Notes under the pieces: generated by a model | Seen by the model: only the letters and a program-made list of their open reading frames with translations | Told to the model about the DNA's origin: nothing | Databases searched by the model: none | Assembly: GCA_910589275.1 (NCBI GenBank) | Contig: CAJUTH010000007.1 | Coordinates: 33,279 to 97,278, forward strand | From: an uncultured Dorea sp. | Lineage (GTDB): Bacteria; Bacillota; Clostridia; Lachnospirales; Lachnospiraceae | Reading direction: 5' to 3' | DNA: 64,000 nucleotides | Made by a program: the position numbers and the translations under genes | Shown: positions 16,961 through 26,149 of the stretch, in pieces | Layout of the letters: each line of letters opens with the position of its first letter | Position numbering within the stretch: the stretch's first letter is position 1

Positions 16961-18346
16961 ATGGAAGAAGAAAAAAGGAAAAATAAAGATAAGGCGGCCG
17001 AGACTCCGGAAGGATATTACAGTAACCGGCCAAAGCTTGGGAACCAGAGTCCTTCCAGATTTCGAAGGGAGCTCGGCAAGTGTATGACCTATCTTGTTGT
17101 GGTTGCATCAGGAATTTTGTTTTATTTTGCATTGCTGCGGCTTACGGATATTTCCGGCATTTTTGCAAAGGCAGTCGATGTGCTGAAACCGTTCCTATAC
17201 GGCTCATTGATCGCGTTCCTGCTGAATCCTATTGTAAAGCAGATGGATGCAATACTGATTCCTGTGCTGGAGAAACATACGAAGAGCAGAGAGAAGGCGG
17301 AGAAGCTGTCTAGAACGGCAGGCATTGGGCTGGCGATCATTATTCTGGGCGCGGTGATTGCAGGCTTGTTTAATATGCTGATACCGGAGCTGTACCAAAG
17401 CATCAGGAGTTTGGTGTTCACACTTCCAAGACAGATCAATGAATTAATGGATGGTCTGAATGAAATTGTGAAGACGGATTCTAATATCGGAGTTATGGTT
17501 CGGACCTTTGTAGAGCAGACGACAGATACGTTCCAGAATTGGCTGAGAAATAATTTCTTCCGTCAGGCTAACGATATTATGACGTTACTGACAACGGGTG
17601 TGATCGACTTTGTCGGCGAGATTGTAAATGCTCTGATCGGCATCATTGTATCGGTTTACATACTATACAGCAAGGAAATGTTTGGAAAGCAGGGAAAGAA
17701 GCTTACATATGCCCTTTTTAACTCTCGTCATGCTAATATTGTGCTGCATGTTACTCAGAAAGCGAATGAGATATTCGGCGGGTTTCTAGTTGGAAAAATT
17801 ATAGATTCTGCAATTATCGGGGTTCTGTGTTTCTTGGGACTGACTGTACTGAATATGCCCTATACCCTTCTGGTCAGCGTGATTGTAGGCGTAACGAATG
17901 TGATTCCGTTTTTTGGCCCGTACATTGGCGCGATTCCAAGCGCTATATTGATCATATTAGACGACCCGATGAAGGGATTGTATTTTCTAATTTTTATTCT
18001 TGTATTACAGCAGCTTGACGGCAATTTTATCGGACCAAAGATTTTGGGGAGTTCCACAGGATTGTCTTCTTTCTGGGTCATATTTGCGATTCTTCTGGGC
18101 GGAGGAATGTTTGGATTTGTGGGAATGCTTTTGGGGGTTCCTACGTTTGCGGTTGTTTATTATATCATCCAGATGTTGATCAACGGCAGGCTTCATGCCA
18201 AAAATCTGCCGGAAGCTACAGAATTTTACGATGAGTTCAGTTTTGTAGACGACACTGGTAAATATGTAATTTCAAAAGAAACGCTGGAGAAGAAACAGAG
18301 ACAGGCAGAAGAGGAAAAGGAGGAAGATGAAAATCCTGTATCCTAA
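16961..18346 (+). CDS. AI-2E family permease (YhhQ/PerM-like membrane protein)
   Basis: Polytopic membrane protein of the AI-2E exporter/PerM family, 461 aa. Several hydrophobic segments (about residues 47-66, 74-92, 120-142, 218-240 and a cluster from 265 to 400) surround a soluble loop. The family motif region GVTNVIPFFGPYIGAIPSAI is recognisable. Members export varied small molecules or drive Na+/H+ antiport, so autoinducer transport should not be assumed. The N-terminal and C-terminal tails are charged and cytoplasmic. It has its own promoter; the stop codon is the first base pairs of the second repeat array. Confidence 0.85.
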   Translation: MEEEKRKNKDKAAETPEGYYSNRPKLGNQSPSRFRRELGKCMTYLVVVASGILFYFALLRLTDISGIFAKAVDVLKPFLYGSLIAFLLNPIVKQMDAILIPVLEKHTKSREKAEKLSRTAGIGLAIIILGAVIAGLFNMLIPELYQSIRSLVFTLPRQINELMDGLNEIVKTDSNIGVMVRTFVEQTTDTFQNWLRNNFFRQANDIMTLLTTGVIDFVGEIVNALIGIIVSVYILYSKEMFGKQGKKLTYALFNSRHANIVLHVTQKANEIFGGFLVGKIIDSAIIGVLCFLGLTVLNMPYTLLVSVIVGVTNVIPFFGPYIGAIPSAILIILDDPMKGLYFLIFILVLQQLDGNFIGPKILGSSTGLSSFWVIFAILLGGGMFGFVGMLLGVPTFAVVYYIIQMLINGRLHAKNLPEATEFYDEFSFVDDTGKYVISKETLEKKQRQAEEEKEEDENPVS

Positions 18347-18437
18347 TTGAACGTTAGCAGTTCAATAAGTATGCCTTATTGAACATTAGCAGTTCAATAA
18401 GTGTACCTAATTGAACATTAGTAGTTCAATAAGTATG
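18342..18437 (-). repeat. Second array of the 32-bp palindromic repeat, inverted, upstream of metA
   Basis: Reverse-complement copies of the purA-array unit. Full copies lie at 18352-18383 and 18384-18415, a partial copy at 18416-18437, and a fragment at 18342-18351 overlaps the permease stop. Copies differ from the consensus at a few positions (GTGTACC for GTATGCC, for example). The palindrome TTCAATAAG/CTTATTGAA is mostly retained. The array ends 34 bp before the metA start. Confidence 0.88.
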
Positions 18438-18471
18438 AAATAAGAAAATAATAGAAAGAAGGATATGAATT

Positions 18472-19392
18472 ATGCCGATTCGAGTACAGAATAACTTACC
18501 AGTCAAAGAAATACTGGAACATGAAAATATATTTGTGATGGATGAACACCGGGCGATGCATCAGGATATCCGTCCGATTCAGATCGGGCTTTTGAATCTG
18601 ATGCCTTTAAAGGAGGACACAGAGCTTCAGATACTCCGTTCCTTATCCAATACGCCGCTGCAGATAGACGTGACCTTTGTAAATGTGTCCAGCCATGTGG
18701 CCAAGAACACGTCTACCAGCCATATTAACCAGTTCTACCAGCCGTTTTCCGAGATTCAGGAGCGCAAGTTCGACGGTTTTATTATCACAGGGGCTCCGGT
18801 GGAGCAGATGCCTTTTGAAGAGGTGGATTACTGGGAGGAGCTAAAGGAGATCATGGAATGGACAAAGACCAATGTAACCTCTACCCTTCATTTGTGCTGG
18901 GGAGCGCAGGCAGCGCTTTACTACCATTATGGAATCAATAAGGTGCAGATGCCGCATAAACTCTTTGGGGTATTCCAGCATCGGGTATTGAATCGCAAGA
19001 TTCCGCTGGTGAGAGGATTTGACGATGTGTTTTTGGCGCCTCATTCAAGGCATACCGACGTGCCGATCGAGAAGCTGAGAAAGGATGAGAGGATCACCAT
19101 TCTGGCAGAATCAGAGGAAGTGGGTCTGTTTCTGGCGATGGCAGATGGAGGACGGCAGATATTTGTCATGGGACATCCGGAATATGACAGGGTGACGCTG
19201 GACGGAGAGTACAAAAGGGATCTAGGGAAGGGTCTTGAGATCGATCTTCCAAAGAATTATTATCCGGAGGACGATCCGGCGAACAAGCCGCTTCTGACTT
19301 GGAGGGCGACGGCAAATAATCTTTATACGAACTGGGTTAATTATTATGTGTACCAGGTGACTCCTTATGCGCTGTACGGGACTCCGTTTTAA
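18472..19392 (+). CDS. metA: Homoserine O-acyltransferase, predicted acetyl-CoA specific
   Basis: Activates L-homoserine for methionine synthesis. 306 aa, MetA family with a class I glutamine amidotransferase-like fold. The catalytic Cys is in LCWGAQA (about residue 142), and GHPEYDR near residue 237 carries the Glu of the His-Glu pair. In this family the residue after TGAPV decides the acyl donor: Glu in acetyltransferases, Gly in succinyltransferases. Here TGAPVEQM has Glu, which predicts O-acetylhomoserine as product. The start is ATG after GAAAGAAGG. It lies just after the inverted palindromic array and may be controlled through it. Confidence 0.93.
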   Translation: MPIRVQNNLPVKEILEHENIFVMDEHRAMHQDIRPIQIGLLNLMPLKEDTELQILRSLSNTPLQIDVTFVNVSSHVAKNTSTSHINQFYQPFSEIQERKFDGFIITGAPVEQMPFEEVDYWEELKEIMEWTKTNVTSTLHLCWGAQAALYYHYGINKVQMPHKLFGVFQHRVLNRKIPLVRGFDDVFLAPHSRHTDVPIEKLRKDERITILAESEEVGLFLAMADGGRQIFVMGHPEYDRVTLDGEYKRDLGKGLEIDLPKNYYPEDDPANKPLLTWRATANNLYTNWVNYYVYQVTPYALYGTPF

Positions 19393-19433
19393 GCCAGTGT
19401 TTTCTGATTTGGATTTATGGTGGGGTGTTACAA

Positions 19434-20765
19434 ATGAAAACTAAAATAAGAAAATGTTTTTGTTTTATATTTTTATTTATTCTTTTTCTTACGTCGTTTA
19501 CATCATTTGCGCATTCTGGCAGAACTGATTCAAATGGCGGGCATTATGATTATCAAAATAAAAGTGGTCTTGGAGATTACCATTATCATCATGGATATGG
19601 GCCGCATTTACACCCTGGGGGAGTTTGTCCATACGGAGAAGGTAATGCAGATTCGTATGCTTCTGCAACACCGTCTATTTCTATCAGTAATCAACCGTCA
19701 GAATTGTATATAGGAGATACTTCTAGTTTCACTTATACCGTTCAAAATTCAACAAATAATAATGTTAGTGTTCAATCAAGTAATGAAAATATAATAAAGG
19801 TAAATGAAGACAATACGCTAACTGCTGTAAAAGAAGGAGCGGCAACAATCACAGTTTCGACATCTGGCGCGAAGAAAAATTTCACAGTAATCGTGAAACC
19901 TATTCCGGTATCGTCAATAGAAATTGCCAATACTCCTACAGAAATACAGCTTGATAAAACTCAACAATTAAAAGCAAAGGTTTTGCCTGAAAATGCAACA
20001 AATAAAAATATAACTTGGACTTCTCAAGATAAAAATATAATTGAAGTATCAGAAGAAGGGGTGATATCAGGACGTAGTATCGGAACAACAGTAATAACAG
20101 GTACCGCTAATAATGGTGTTAAAGTTGATTTACCTTTAAAGGTTTATGAAGTGTTTCCAGAAAAAATAGAAACTGATGTGAAAGAGCTTCAACTTGAATG
20201 TAAAGATTCTAAATTGATAATAGTAAAAATATTTCCGGTAAATGCAAATAATAAAAATTATAAAATGCAAATAAAAGATAAGAATATTGCTGAAGTTGTT
20301 GATAATCATACGGTAGAGGCTAAAAATGACGGTACTACAGAGATTGAGATTGTTACAGACAACGGGATCACTAAAAATATCCCGCTTAAAGTATATCACA
20401 TTCCAGTTGATTCTATAGAAATAAATGATAATACTAAGTATTTGTCATTTCCTTTTTCTGGGAATACAGTTCATAAGTATACTGATTTAAATATAGAGGC
20501 TGCAATAAGTCCTAAAAATGCAACGTATAAAGAGCTGGAATGGGAGAGCAGCAACAATAATATCGTATTTGTAACAGATAATGGCTTTGCTATAAAAGGA
20601 GCTGGGAATGTTGTATTAACAGTAAATACACAGGATGGAGTATCTGAATCAATAGAATTGCAGGTTATAGATTTAGACACTACTATTTTGTTGATTGGCG
20701 GCTGCATATTCTTAGGCCTTATTTGTGTAATCTTAATTAAATGTGTGAAAAAGTATACTCGTTAA
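19434..20765 (+). CDS. Surface protein with YHYH-type domain and BIG2 repeats
   Basis: A predicted exported protein of 443 aa. It has a signal peptide (about residues 1-28, cleavage near TSFA-HSG), a His-rich module (GGHYDYQNKSGLGDYHYHHG) of the YHYH type, about four bacterial Ig-like (BIG2) domains (VTWTSxD/I-x-V-x-xG pattern), and a C-terminal transmembrane anchor (TILLIGGCIFLGLICVILI) with a basic tail. The gene is visibly richer in A and T than its neighbours, suggesting later acquisition. The ATG at 19434 is preferred over an upstream GTG at 19425. YHYH modules occur in metal-related and wall-associated proteins; its function here is unknown. Confidence 0.8.
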   Translation: MKTKIRKCFCFIFLFILFLTSFTSFAHSGRTDSNGGHYDYQNKSGLGDYHYHHGYGPHLHPGGVCPYGEGNADSYASATPSISISNQPSELYIGDTSSFTYTVQNSTNNNVSVQSSNENIIKVNEDNTLTAVKEGAATITVSTSGAKKNFTVIVKPIPVSSIEIANTPTEIQLDKTQQLKAKVLPENATNKNITWTSQDKNIIEVSEEGVISGRSIGTTVITGTANNGVKVDLPLKVYEVFPEKIETDVKELQLECKDSKLIIVKIFPVNANNKNYKMQIKDKNIAEVVDNHTVEAKNDGTTEIEIVTDNGITKNIPLKVYHIPVDSIEINDNTKYLSFPFSGNTVHKYTDLNIEAAISPKNATYKELEWESSNNNIVFVTDNGFAIKGAGNVVLTVNTQDGVSESIELQVIDLDTTILLIGGCIFLGLICVILIKCVKKYTR

Positions 20766-20860
20766 ACTGTTACGCGAAAATTGCAGGAAACGGATTTTGT
20801 ACTTGCATGTTAGCACTATCTATGTTATGATAATTAAGTTAATGCAAATCCATATAGAAA

Positions 20861-20903
20861 GACTCCGAAGCGGGAAACGCCTCGGAGTTTTCCTGTTTTT
20901 ATG
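20861..20903 (+). terminator. Terminator after the BIG2 gene
   Basis: ACTCCGAAGCG pairs with CGCCTCGGAGT (one G-T/A mismatch), followed by TTTTCCTGTTTTT. Confidence 0.8.
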
Positions 20904-21020
20904 GGGAATGACGGAAAAACTTTTTTTTGCTTGGAAAGTGAATAAATTCATGTCAGAATGCAGTCTGGCATAGACTGAGATGCAAAAGGTTTTGACGTTT
21001 CAAATGGAAGGAGAGAGATT

Positions 21021-22400
21021 ATGAGTTTTGCGGATATTTTATCGAAGGTAAACGGATTCGTATGGGGGCCGGTCATGCTGATGCTTCTGGTGGGGACGGG
21101 AGTATTTCTAACAGTCCGCTTGAAGTTTCTGCCTTGGAGGAATCTAGGCTATGCGCTGAAGCAGGTGTTTACAAAACAGGAGAAGAATGTGGGGGACGAA
21201 GGAGATATCACACCGTTCCAGTCCCTGATGACAGCCCTTGCGGCTACTATTGGAACCGGTAATATTGTCGGCGTTGCAACAGCAATGGTCCTTGGAGGGC
21301 CAGGAGCGATTGTCTGGATGTGGATCAGCGCTTTATTTGGGCTTTCTACCAAGTACGGCGAGAGTGTGCTGGCCGTAAAGTACCGTCAGAAGAACGACCG
21401 GGGAGAAATGGCCGGAGGGCCTATGTATGCGATGCAGAACGGCTTTAAGAACAAGAGCCTTGGTAAATTTTTTGCCGTTGCATTTGCACTGTTTGCGGTA
21501 CTGGCTTCTTTCGGTATCGGGAATCTGACTCAGGGAAATTCCATTTCCGGGGCGGTACAGACGACCTTCGGTGTTCCTACGTGGATCACGGGCGTTGTGC
21601 TGACGCTTGCTGCGCTTTTGGTACTGGTGGGAGGAATCCAGAGTATTGGCCGGGTTTGCTCTGTGGTTGTGCCTTTTATGGCAGTACTGTATTTTGTGGC
21701 AGGTTTTGTGGTGATCGTGCTGAATATCGGAAATGTTCCGGCAGGGCTGGCGCAGATTTTCAGTATGGCGTTTAACTTTGAGGCTATGGGCGGCGGCGTT
21801 GCGGGTACTGTGATCGCCAACGCCATGCGCTGGGGTGTTGCCAGAGGCGTGTTTTCCAACGAGGCGGGGCTTGGTTCGGCTCCGATCGCTGCTGCGGCGG
21901 CTAAGACAGACCATCCATCCAGACAGGGCTATATCAATATGACTGGAACATTTTTTGATACGATCGTGGTTTGTTCTATGACTGGGCTTTCCATTGCCTC
22001 ATCCGGAATGCTTGGGCAGATCGATCCGACCACCGGGGAGGCGCTTACCGGTGCGAATTTAACGATCGCTGCTTTCCAGACCGGGCTTGGCACCTTTGGC
22101 GGATGGCTGGTAACGATAGGAATCACTTTGTTTGCTTTTTCCACGATCCTTGGCTGGGAATATTATGGAGAGAAATCGCTGGAGTATCTTGCAGGTTCTA
22201 CCAAGCTGAATACTCTGTACCGGATTTTCTTTTCCTTGATCGTATTTGTGGGCGCGACAACCCAGCTTCAGATGGTATGGGATATTTCAGATACCTTCAA
22301 CGGCATGATGGCGATCCCGAATCTGGTCTGCCTGCTTGTACTTAGCAATGTGATCGCAAAAGAATGTTTTGAATATCAGGATCGGGTTATTAAGAAATAA
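21021..22400 (+). CDS. Alanine/glycine:sodium symporter (AGCS family)
   Basis: Inner-membrane Na+-coupled amino acid importer, 459 aa, about 11 hydrophobic segments. The conserved stretches ATIGTGNIVGVATAMVLGGP and GVARGVFSNEAGLGSAPIA identify the AGCS (AlsT/DagA) family, which moves alanine or glycine with Na+. The ATG follows GGAAGGAGAGAG. It lies alone between a terminator and the hairpin preceding the dUTPase gene. Substrate preference cannot be told from the sequence. Confidence 0.93.
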   Translation: MSFADILSKVNGFVWGPVMLMLLVGTGVFLTVRLKFLPWRNLGYALKQVFTKQEKNVGDEGDITPFQSLMTALAATIGTGNIVGVATAMVLGGPGAIVWMWISALFGLSTKYGESVLAVKYRQKNDRGEMAGGPMYAMQNGFKNKSLGKFFAVAFALFAVLASFGIGNLTQGNSISGAVQTTFGVPTWITGVVLTLAALLVLVGGIQSIGRVCSVVVPFMAVLYFVAGFVVIVLNIGNVPAGLAQIFSMAFNFEAMGGGVAGTVIANAMRWGVARGVFSNEAGLGSAPIAAAAAKTDHPSRQGYINMTGTFFDTIVVCSMTGLSIASSGMLGQIDPTTGEALTGANLTIAAFQTGLGTFGGWLVTIGITLFAFSTILGWEYYGEKSLEYLAGSTKLNTLYRIFFSLIVFVGATTQLQMVWDISDTFNGMMAIPNLVCLLVLSNVIAKECFEYQDRVIKK

Positions 22401-22438
22401 AATCAGTATTGAATGCGGCAAATAGAATTGCTATACTT

Positions 22439-22468
22439 ACAGACAGGGAGAACAGCCCTGTCTGTATT
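22439..22468 (+). terminator. Terminator after the alanine symporter
   Basis: A perfect 10-bp stem, ACAGACAGGG (22439-22448) with CCCTGTCTGT (22456-22465), followed by ATTTC. The T-run is short. Confidence 0.6.
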
Positions 22469-22489
22469 TCTGAGAAAGAGGTGGCTGGA

Positions 22490-23008
22490 ATGGCAAAGAG
22501 GATTGCACAGTTTTATAAAATAAGTTTCGGACAGTTTGCAGAAGACTGGAAGGATACCTTTGGAGAGGCAGAAGATGAGAAAATAAGACAGATTTATGAC
22601 GGAATCAAGCTCCCAAAGCGGGCAACAGCCGGGTCGGCAGGATATGATTTTTATATGCCGGCGGATATGACGGTGGAACCGGGAAATACCGTAAAGATCC
22701 CTACCGGAATCCGTGTGCGTATGGAGGAGGAATGGGTGCTTCAGTGTTATCCAAGAAGCGGTCTTGGTTTCAAATACCGGCTGCAGTTGAATAATACGGT
22801 AGGGATCATTGACAGTGATTATTTTCATTCGGATAATGAAGGGCATATTTTTGCGAAGCTTACCAATGATACCAATGAAGGAAAGACGGTAGATTTAAAA
22901 GCCGGAACAGGATTTATGCAGGGTATTTTCGTGGAATACGGAATTACTGTAGACGACGATGTGCAGACGGAGAGAAACGGCGGATTTGGAAGCACAACGG
23001 GCGTATAA
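22490..23008 (+). CDS. dut: dUTP diphosphatase-like protein
   Basis: Trimeric dUTPase-family enzyme expected to hydrolyse dUTP to dUMP and pyrophosphate, keeping uracil out of DNA. 172 aa from the ATG at 22490, which follows AAAGAGGTGG; the upstream in-frame ATG at 22409 lies before the terminator hairpin and is unlikely. Motifs are ordered: AGSAGYDFY (1), PRSGLGFK (2), NTVGIIDSDYF (3, catalytic Asp) and RNGGFGSTTG (5). An extra about 45 N-terminal residues precede the usual core. The gene overlaps or abuts the upstream reach of the following GerA-family gene. Confidence 0.88.
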   Translation: MAKRIAQFYKISFGQFAEDWKDTFGEAEDEKIRQIYDGIKLPKRATAGSAGYDFYMPADMTVEPGNTVKIPTGIRVRMEEEWVLQCYPRSGLGFKYRLQLNNTVGIIDSDYFHSDNEGHIFAKLTNDTNEGKTVDLKAGTGFMQGIFVEYGITVDDDVQTERNGGFGSTTGV

Positions 23009-23096
23009 TTTTTTGGTATCCGGATATGCTATCCATGAAAACATGTGCAAAAACCTGCGGACCTATGGAATGGGAAACAGGAATGGAGGAATGGAT

Positions 23097-24458
23097 ATGC
23101 AGGAATACAGGAATGTCTCGGCTTCCGTGAAGGAAAACGAGGCATATATCAATGAGACGCTTCCAGTAGCGGACAGTTTTGATATTGTACAGCGCAATAT
23201 TGTAATTGGAGGCCGGGACGCTGTCTTTTATTTTGTTGACGGATTTACAAAGGATGAGTCCATGCTGAAACTGATGGATTCTTTTTTTTCTGTGACCAAA
23301 GAGGACATGCCTTCTACTGCGACAGCATTTTCCAGAAAATGTATCCCCTATGTGGAGGTTGATATTTTTAGTGATTTTGATCAGATTTTTCGAAATGTTC
23401 TCTCGGGAGCTACCTGTCTGTTTATAGACGGCTATGAGGCGTGTATTGTCATTGACTGCAGAACCTATCCGGCGCGAAGCGTAGAGGAGCCGGATAAGGA
23501 TAAGTCTCTGCGGGGTTCCAGGGATGGATTTGTGGAAACCATCGTATTTAATACGGCGCTGATGCGGCGGAGAATCCGGGATCCCCATCTGACTATGCAG
23601 ATGAAGGAGGTTGGAAAAAGCTCCAGAACGGACGTGGCCGTTTGCTATATGTCTGACCGTGTGGATCAGGAACTCTTAAAAAAGCTGATGGATAAGCTGG
23701 ATTCCATTCAGACGGACGCCTTGACTATGAATCAGCAGAGCCTTGCGGAATGTTTGATGAAACGGAAATGGTTTAATCCTTTCCCCAAATTTAAATTCAC
23801 AGAACGGCCGGATACGGCGGCGGCCTGCCTTCTGGAAGGGAAAATCGTAATACTGGTGGACAATTCACCGTCGGCTATGATCCTTCCTACGTCGGTATAT
23901 GATATCATTGAAGAGGCGAATGACTATTATTTCCCGACTCTTACAGGGGTTTATCTGAAAGTAACAAGAGGAATTATTGCATTTCTGACTGTTTTCCTGA
24001 CTCCGGTGTACCTGCTTTTTATGCAGAATTTAAGGTGGCTTCCGGAAATGTTTACCTTTGTGGTAGTACGGGATATGGTAAATGTACCGCTGATCTGGCA
24101 GCTTCTGATCTTGGAGCTGGCCATAGACGGACTGAGGCTTGCGGCAATGAACACGCCGAGCATGCTGAGCACTCCGCTCAGTGTGATCGCCGGTCTGGTG
24201 CTGGGAGAGTTTTCCGTATCCTCCGGCTGGTTTAATTCGGAGATTATGCTTGCCATGGCATTTGTGGCGGTGGCAAATTATACGCAGCCAAATTTTGAAC
24301 TGGGCTATGCCTTGAAATTTATGAGGCTGCAGCTATTGATCCTGACAGCGCTCTTTAACTGGATTGGATTTTTGGCTGGAATTGCGGTGATTTTATGCAG
24401 CGTCTGTCTGAATAAGACACTGACTGGGAGATATTATCTGTATATCAGTAAGAATTAG
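23097..24458 (+). CDS. GerA-family spore germination protein
   Basis: Membrane protein of the GerA/SpoVAF family, about 453 aa. A soluble N-terminal domain (about residues 1-280) is followed by four or five hydrophobic segments (about 285-310, 325-350, 375-395, 405-425 and 430-448). FxTVFLTPVYL and the NTPSMLSTPLSVIAGLVLGE stretch are typical of the C-terminal GerA core. Start 23097 is chosen for GGAGGA at 23085-23090; several upstream in-frame starts would overlap dUTPase. No gerB/gerC neighbours exist, which fits an orphan SpoVAF-like protein. It supports a spore-forming host. Confidence 0.88.
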   Translation: MQEYRNVSASVKENEAYINETLPVADSFDIVQRNIVIGGRDAVFYFVDGFTKDESMLKLMDSFFSVTKEDMPSTATAFSRKCIPYVEVDIFSDFDQIFRNVLSGATCLFIDGYEACIVIDCRTYPARSVEEPDKDKSLRGSRDGFVETIVFNTALMRRRIRDPHLTMQMKEVGKSSRTDVAVCYMSDRVDQELLKKLMDKLDSIQTDALTMNQQSLAECLMKRKWFNPFPKFKFTERPDTAAACLLEGKIVILVDNSPSAMILPTSVYDIIEEANDYYFPTLTGVYLKVTRGIIAFLTVFLTPVYLLFMQNLRWLPEMFTFVVVRDMVNVPLIWQLLILELAIDGLRLAAMNTPSMLSTPLSVIAGLVLGEFSVSSGWFNSEIMLAMAFVAVANYTQPNFELGYALKFMRLQLLILTALFNWIGFLAGIAVILCSVCLNKTLTGRYYLYISKN

Positions 24459-24460
24459 GG

Positions 24461-24515
24461 TAACAATTCAGCCCATGACTTTGCAGCAAGTGTAAAGTCA
24501 TGGGCTGAATTGTTA
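24461..24515. repeat. Perfect 22-bp inverted repeat after the GerA-family gene
   Basis: TAACAATTCAGCCCATGACT begins the left arm (24461-24482), and the exact reverse complement lies at 24494-24515, with an 11-base loop. No clear T-run follows, so it may be a terminator in either direction or an operator-like site. Confidence 0.7.
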
Positions 24516-24676
24516 CGAATTAGGAAATAAATAGTGAGCTTTTTGGTTGTATTCGGCAAACAGGTTTGATATAATATCTTCTATTGTTACTGGTACAGGG
24601 AAGTCTAAGTATTGATTCCGCGTATCAGTATACTAGCCGATTGAAGGTATTTGAAGCAGAATGCAGGTGATTGGAT

Positions 24677-26041
24677 ATGAATGATAAGCAGGATGAACGG
24701 ATGGGGACGCTGCCCATAGGGAAATTAATCCTCAGTATGTCGGTTCCGGCAGTGGCGGCTCAGTTGATCAATCTGCTCTATAATATTATAGACAGAGTGT
24801 ACATAGGACATATAGAAGGGTATGGGAGCATGGCGCTTACGGGCGTGGGTGTTACGTTTCCCATTATTATGCTGATTTCGGCGTTCAGCGCTTTTGCCGG
24901 AATGGGCGGGGCGCCGCTTGCCTCCATCAAGCTGGGAGGGAAGGACTATAAAGGGGCGGAGCAGATTCTGGGTAATTCCGCCGGGATGCTGCTGTTGTTT
25001 TCCGTTGTGCTTACGCTGTTTTTTCAGGCCCTTAAGACGCCCATACTCTATGCCTTTGGCGCAAGCGACAATATTATTGTTTATGCCGAGGATTACATCG
25101 GCATCTATTTGATCGGAACGATTTTTGTACAGTATGCACTGGGGCTGAATACCTTTATCAGCGGGCAGGGAAAGGCCAAGACGGCTATGCTTTCTGTGCT
25201 CATAGGAGCCGTTACCAATATTGTGCTGGATCCCATTTTGATTTTTGTGTTCCAGATGGGTGTGAAGGGAGCCGCCCTTGCAACGATTTTTTCTCAGGCG
25301 CTCAGCGCCGTGTGGGTGGTGCGTTTTTTGACGTCAGAAAAGAGCGCGGTCCGGCTGAGGCTTTCCAATATGAGATTCCGCCCGGAAATTATAAAGCAGA
25401 TTGCCGCGCTGGGGATCTCTCCTTTTATTATGCAGTCTACAGAGAGTCTGGTGAGCATTACATTAAATTCCGGGCTTCAGAATTACGGGGGCGATCTGTA
25501 TGTGGGAACGATGTCAATTATGACCAGCGTTATGCAGTTGATCGTGATTCCGGTTCAGGGCGTGGCGCAGGGCGTTCAGCCAATCATAAGCTATAATTAC
25601 GGAGCGGGAAATGCGGCAAGGGTGAAGGAAGCGTTTTCCAAGCTGATTGCAATTTGTTTTATCGGCACGTTTTTGCTTGCGGGCATCGCGGTTGGAAGGC
25701 CGGGCATTTATGCAAGGATATTTACGGATAATCAGGAATTAATCAGTTTGACCTGCAAGGTGATGCCGGTATATTTTCTGGGGATTACGATCTTTGGAAT
25801 ACAGTCTTCTTGTCAGAGTACATTTCTCGCGCTGGGGCAGGCGAAGGTATCGCTGTTTATTGCGCTTTTGAGAAAGGTAATCCTTTTGATTCCGCTTGCG
25901 CTCATACTGCCTAAGTTTATGGGGGTTATGGGGATCTATCGTGCAGAACCGATTGCGGATATTATTTCGGTTATTACGACGGCGGTGCTGTTTTTCATTA
26001 CCTTTAGGAAGATTATGAGAGATATGCAGGAAAATAAGTAA
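24677..26041 (+). CDS. MATE-family efflux transporter
   Basis: Twelve-helix Na+ or H+-coupled multidrug/toxin exporter of the MATE family, about 454 aa from ATG 24677 (AGGTG upstream; a TTG at 24671 is an alternative). The N-terminus LPIGKLILSMSVPAVAAQLI and the repeated pattern GVGVTFP/GVAQGVQPIISYNYGA match the family's two bundles. The second half repeats the first. It has no regulator beside it. The substrate is unknown. Confidence 0.92.
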   Translation: MNDKQDERMGTLPIGKLILSMSVPAVAAQLINLLYNIIDRVYIGHIEGYGSMALTGVGVTFPIIMLISAFSAFAGMGGAPLASIKLGGKDYKGAEQILGNSAGMLLLFSVVLTLFFQALKTPILYAFGASDNIIVYAEDYIGIYLIGTIFVQYALGLNTFISGQGKAKTAMLSVLIGAVTNIVLDPILIFVFQMGVKGAALATIFSQALSAVWVVRFLTSEKSAVRLRLSNMRFRPEIIKQIAALGISPFIMQSTESLVSITLNSGLQNYGGDLYVGTMSIMTSVMQLIVIPVQGVAQGVQPIISYNYGAGNAARVKEAFSKLIAICFIGTFLLAGIAVGRPGIYARIFTDNQELISLTCKVMPVYFLGITIFGIQSSCQSTFLALGQAKVSLFIALLRKVILLIPLALILPKFMGVMGIYRAEPIADIISVITTAVLFFITFRKIMRDMQENK

Positions 26042-26115
26042 CGTTCAGTCTTTGGCAGAACCGTTATTTAGCAGAAAATGGCTTATAAAGGCTTATAATA
26101 TTTGGCAGAAAATAT

Positions 26116-26144
26116 TTGACTTATACTGGAAAGTGTGTTAAAGT
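26116..26144 (+). promoter_or_regulatory. Promoter of the infC-rpmI-rplT operon
   Basis: TTGACT (26116-26121) and TAAAGT (26139-26144) with 17-bp spacing. The start would leave a leader of about 200 nt before infC. Confidence 0.6.
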
Positions 26145-26149
26145 ATAGT

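Noticed and set aside
20904..21020. Possible riboswitch before the alanine symporter (for example a glycine riboswitch)
   Set aside because: No conserved aptamer core could be recognised, and the stretch is short.
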